This document shows positions 62,700 to 64,000 of a DNA stretch of 64,000 nt, piece after piece. This DNA is from Enterobacter hormaechei subsp. hoffmannii. Its GTDB lineage: Bacteria; Pseudomonadota; Gammaproteobacteria; Enterobacterales; Enterobacteriaceae. Where the stretch lies: assembly GCF_001729745.1 (NCBI RefSeq), contig NZ_CP017186.1, positions 2,108,001 to 2,172,000 on the forward strand. The letters run 5' to 3'. The translations under genes were made by a program, and so were the position numbers. Numbering within the stretch: the first letter of the stretch is position 1; each line of letters begins with the position of its first letter. The notes below the pieces were generated by a model. That model was given only the letters and a program-made list of their open reading frames with translations. It had not been told where the DNA came from and made no database searches.

Positions 62700-63626
62700 G
62701 TGGCTGCGGTCATCCATAATGAGATGCTGGACGAGATTCTGGCGCAGGTTCGTCCGTTACTGGGGCAGGGTAAGGTTGCCGATTACATTCCCGCGCTGGC
62801 CTCGATCAGCGGTAATAAGCTCGGCATCGCCATTTGTACTGTCGACGGGCAGCGTTTTCAGGCGGGAGATGCACTGGAGCGCTTTTCAATTCAGTCGATC
62901 TCAAAAGTGCTTAGCCTCGTTGCCGCCATGCGCCAGTATGACGAGCAGGAGATCTGGCAGCGGGTGGGCAAAGATCCCTCCGGTCAGCCCTTCAACTCCC
63001 TTCTCCAGCTTGAAATCGAACAGGGTAAGCCGCGCAACCCGTTTATCAACGCCGGGGCGCTGGTGGTGTGCGATATGCTGCAAAGCCGTCTGAGCGCGCC
63101 GCGCCAGCGTATGCTCCAGATTGTGCGGCAGCTTTCCGGCGTGCAGGACATCGCCTACGATCCGGTGGTAGCGCGCTCTGAGTTTGAACACTCTGCACGT
63201 AACGCCGCCATCGCCTGGCTGATGAAGTCCTTCGGCAACTTTCATAATGATGTCGCCACGGTTCTGCAAAACTATTTTCATTACTGCGCCCTGAAGATGA
63301 ACTGCGTTGAACTGGCGCAGACTTTTCTGTTTCTGGCGCATCAGGGCCATGCCCCGCATCTGGACGAGGACGTTGTCTCCCCGATGCAGGCCCGGCAGAT
63401 CAACGCCTTAATGGCAACCAGCGGAATGTATCAGAACGCCGGGGAGTTTGCCTGGCGCGTGGGGCTGCCGGCTAAATCCGGCGTTGGCGGTGGCGTCGTG
63501 GCCATTGTTCCGCACGAGATGGCGATTGCCGTCTGGAGCCCGGAACTGGACGAGACCGGCAACTCACTGGCGGGCGTCGCGGCGCTGGAACAGCTGACCA
63601 AACGCCTTGGACGGTCCGTATACTGA
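62700..63626 (+). CDS. glsB: Glutaminase (YneH/GlsB type)
   Basis: This 308-residue enzyme hydrolyses glutamine to glutamate and ammonia. It belongs to the serine beta-lactamase-like glutaminases, and the S-x-x-K pair is seen at Ser66 and Lys69 ([10 protein letters not shown]). Other conserved stretches are [34 protein letters not shown] and [15 protein letters not shown] start is used with AAGGAG nine bases upstream, and length equals E. coli YneH (308). The stop overlaps the yneG ATG by one base. The position beside sad fits glutamate/GABA metabolism. Confidence 0.95.
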   Translation: MAAVIHNEMLDEILAQVRPLLGQGKVADYIPALASISGNKLGIAICTVDGQRFQAGDALERFSIQSISKVLSLVAAMRQYDEQEIWQRVGKDPSGQPFNSLLQLEIEQGKPRNPFINAGALVVCDMLQSRLSAPRQRMLQIVRQLSGVQDIAYDPVVARSEFEHSARNAAIAWLMKSFGNFHNDVATVLQNYFHYCALKMNCVELAQTFLFLAHQGHAPHLDEDVVSPMQARQINALMATSGMYQNAGEFAWRVGLPAKSGVGGGVVAIVPHEMAIAVWSPELDETGNSLAGVAALEQLTKRLGRSVY

Positions 63627-63988
63627 TGTCCACGTTAGATCCTCTGTTCACGCGCCTGGCTCGCTCCACGTTTCGTTCACGATTTCATTTAGGGATGAAA
63701 GAGCGGCAATACTGCTGGGATAAGGGCGCGGACACTATCGATAAGCATGCCGCTGATTTTGTCGCCGCGCGGCTGGCGCCTGCACACCCGGTGAATGACG
63801 GTAAGCAGACGCCGATGCGCGGCCATCCGGTTTTTATCGCCCAGCATGCCACGGCAACCTGCTGCCGGGGCTGTCTGGCTAAGTGGCATGCTATCCCGCA
63901 GGGCGTGCCGCTGAGTGCGCAGCAGCAACAGTATATCGTCAACGTGATCCATCATTGGCTGGTCATTGAGGTAAATCGTGCCTCCTGA
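63626..63988 (+). CDS. yneG: YneG, DUF4186 protein
   Basis: This 120-residue cytosolic protein keeps the E. coli position after glutaminase and the DUF4186 pattern: FHLGMKERQYCWDKG, DGKQTPMRGHPVFIAQHATA and CCRGCLAKWHAIP. The cluster of cysteines and histidines (HATATCCRGCLAKWH) looks like a metal site, possibly zinc. Function is unknown. It starts within the stop codon of the glutaminase gene (TGATG), so the two are translationally coupled. Confidence 0.9.
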   Translation: MSTLDPLFTRLARSTFRSRFHLGMKERQYCWDKGADTIDKHAADFVAARLAPAHPVNDGKQTPMRGHPVFIAQHATATCCRGCLAKWHAIPQGVPLSAQQQQYIVNVIHHWLVIEVNRAS

Positions 63989-64000
63989 ACTGACAATGTC
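63978..64000 (+). other. Possible start of a further gene at the window edge
   Basis: A GTG at 63978 overlaps the end of yneG and opens a frame (VPPELTMS) that runs off the window. Only eight codons are visible, so this is no more than a hint of a coupled downstream gene. Confidence 0.2.

Overview
The window is a chromosomal segment of an enteric bacterium close to Enterobacter (Enterobacter cloacae complex or a near relative). The evidence is a GC-rich gammaproteobacterial codon pattern, long stretches in E. coli ydc/tehAB/mar/yne gene order, several REP (BIME-type) elements, and very close protein matches from memory to E. coli MarA, MarR, FrmR, YdcI, OpgD, RimL, RlhA, PtrR, Sad and YneH. 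No rRNA, tRNA, CRISPR array, insertion sequence or prophage was seen. The longest gene-free gap is just under 290 bases (11227-11512).

Layout. (1) 1-10308: the 3' part of a giant type I-secreted repeat adhesin (eight ~300-bp and four ~318-bp Ig-like units, an FG-GAP region, an RTX-like secretion tail), followed by its ABC exporter and HlyD-type adaptor. (2) 10342-14110: an AT-rich regulatory island with an orphan winged-helix protein, a LuxR-EAL protein and a ycgZ-ymgA-ariR-like connector operon, then a CsbD/DUF883 stress protein and an integral membrane protein up to 15277. (3) 15509-22867: frmRA for formaldehyde detoxification, a chemoreceptor at the trg locus, ydcI, hglS (ydcJ) and a carboxylesterase. 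(4) 22854-25763: a LysR regulator divergent from an aminotransferase plus amino-acid binding protein operon. (5) 25994-34721: opgD, rimL, ydcK, tehAB, a PepT-like peptidase divergent from a DppA-like binding protein, and a lipoprotein. (6) 34755-44232: an EamA exporter with an AraC regulator, ydcO/sutR, rlhA, yncJ, an FtrA-like regulator with a rhodanese, and a MetE-like methyltransferase behind three MetJ boxes. (7) 44432-50569: the urea transporter urtABCDE and zinT. (8) 50616-56261: ydeE, eamA, marRAB, marC and sotB. (9) 56438-63988: two tandem PhzF-family genes, a GNAT enzyme, ptrR (yneJ), sad, a second chemoreceptor, glutaminase and yneG.

How the genes fit together. Region 1 makes and exports a surface adhesin. 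The adjoining island carries c-di-GMP-type and Rcs-connector-type genes, so a local biofilm control module is plausible but unproven. Several control sites can be read directly: a sigma-54 promoter with an NtrC-like palindrome for urt, Zur for zinT, MetJ boxes for the MetE-like gene, MarR operators and a marbox for mar, FrmR for frmRA, a CRP core before the PhzF pair, twin palindromes between ydcO and sutR, and weaker NsrR-, RcsB-, sigma-28- and sigma-S-like sites. The window is rich in nitrogen and sulfur scavenging functions (urea, peptides, amino acids, succinate semialdehyde, glutamine, methionine).
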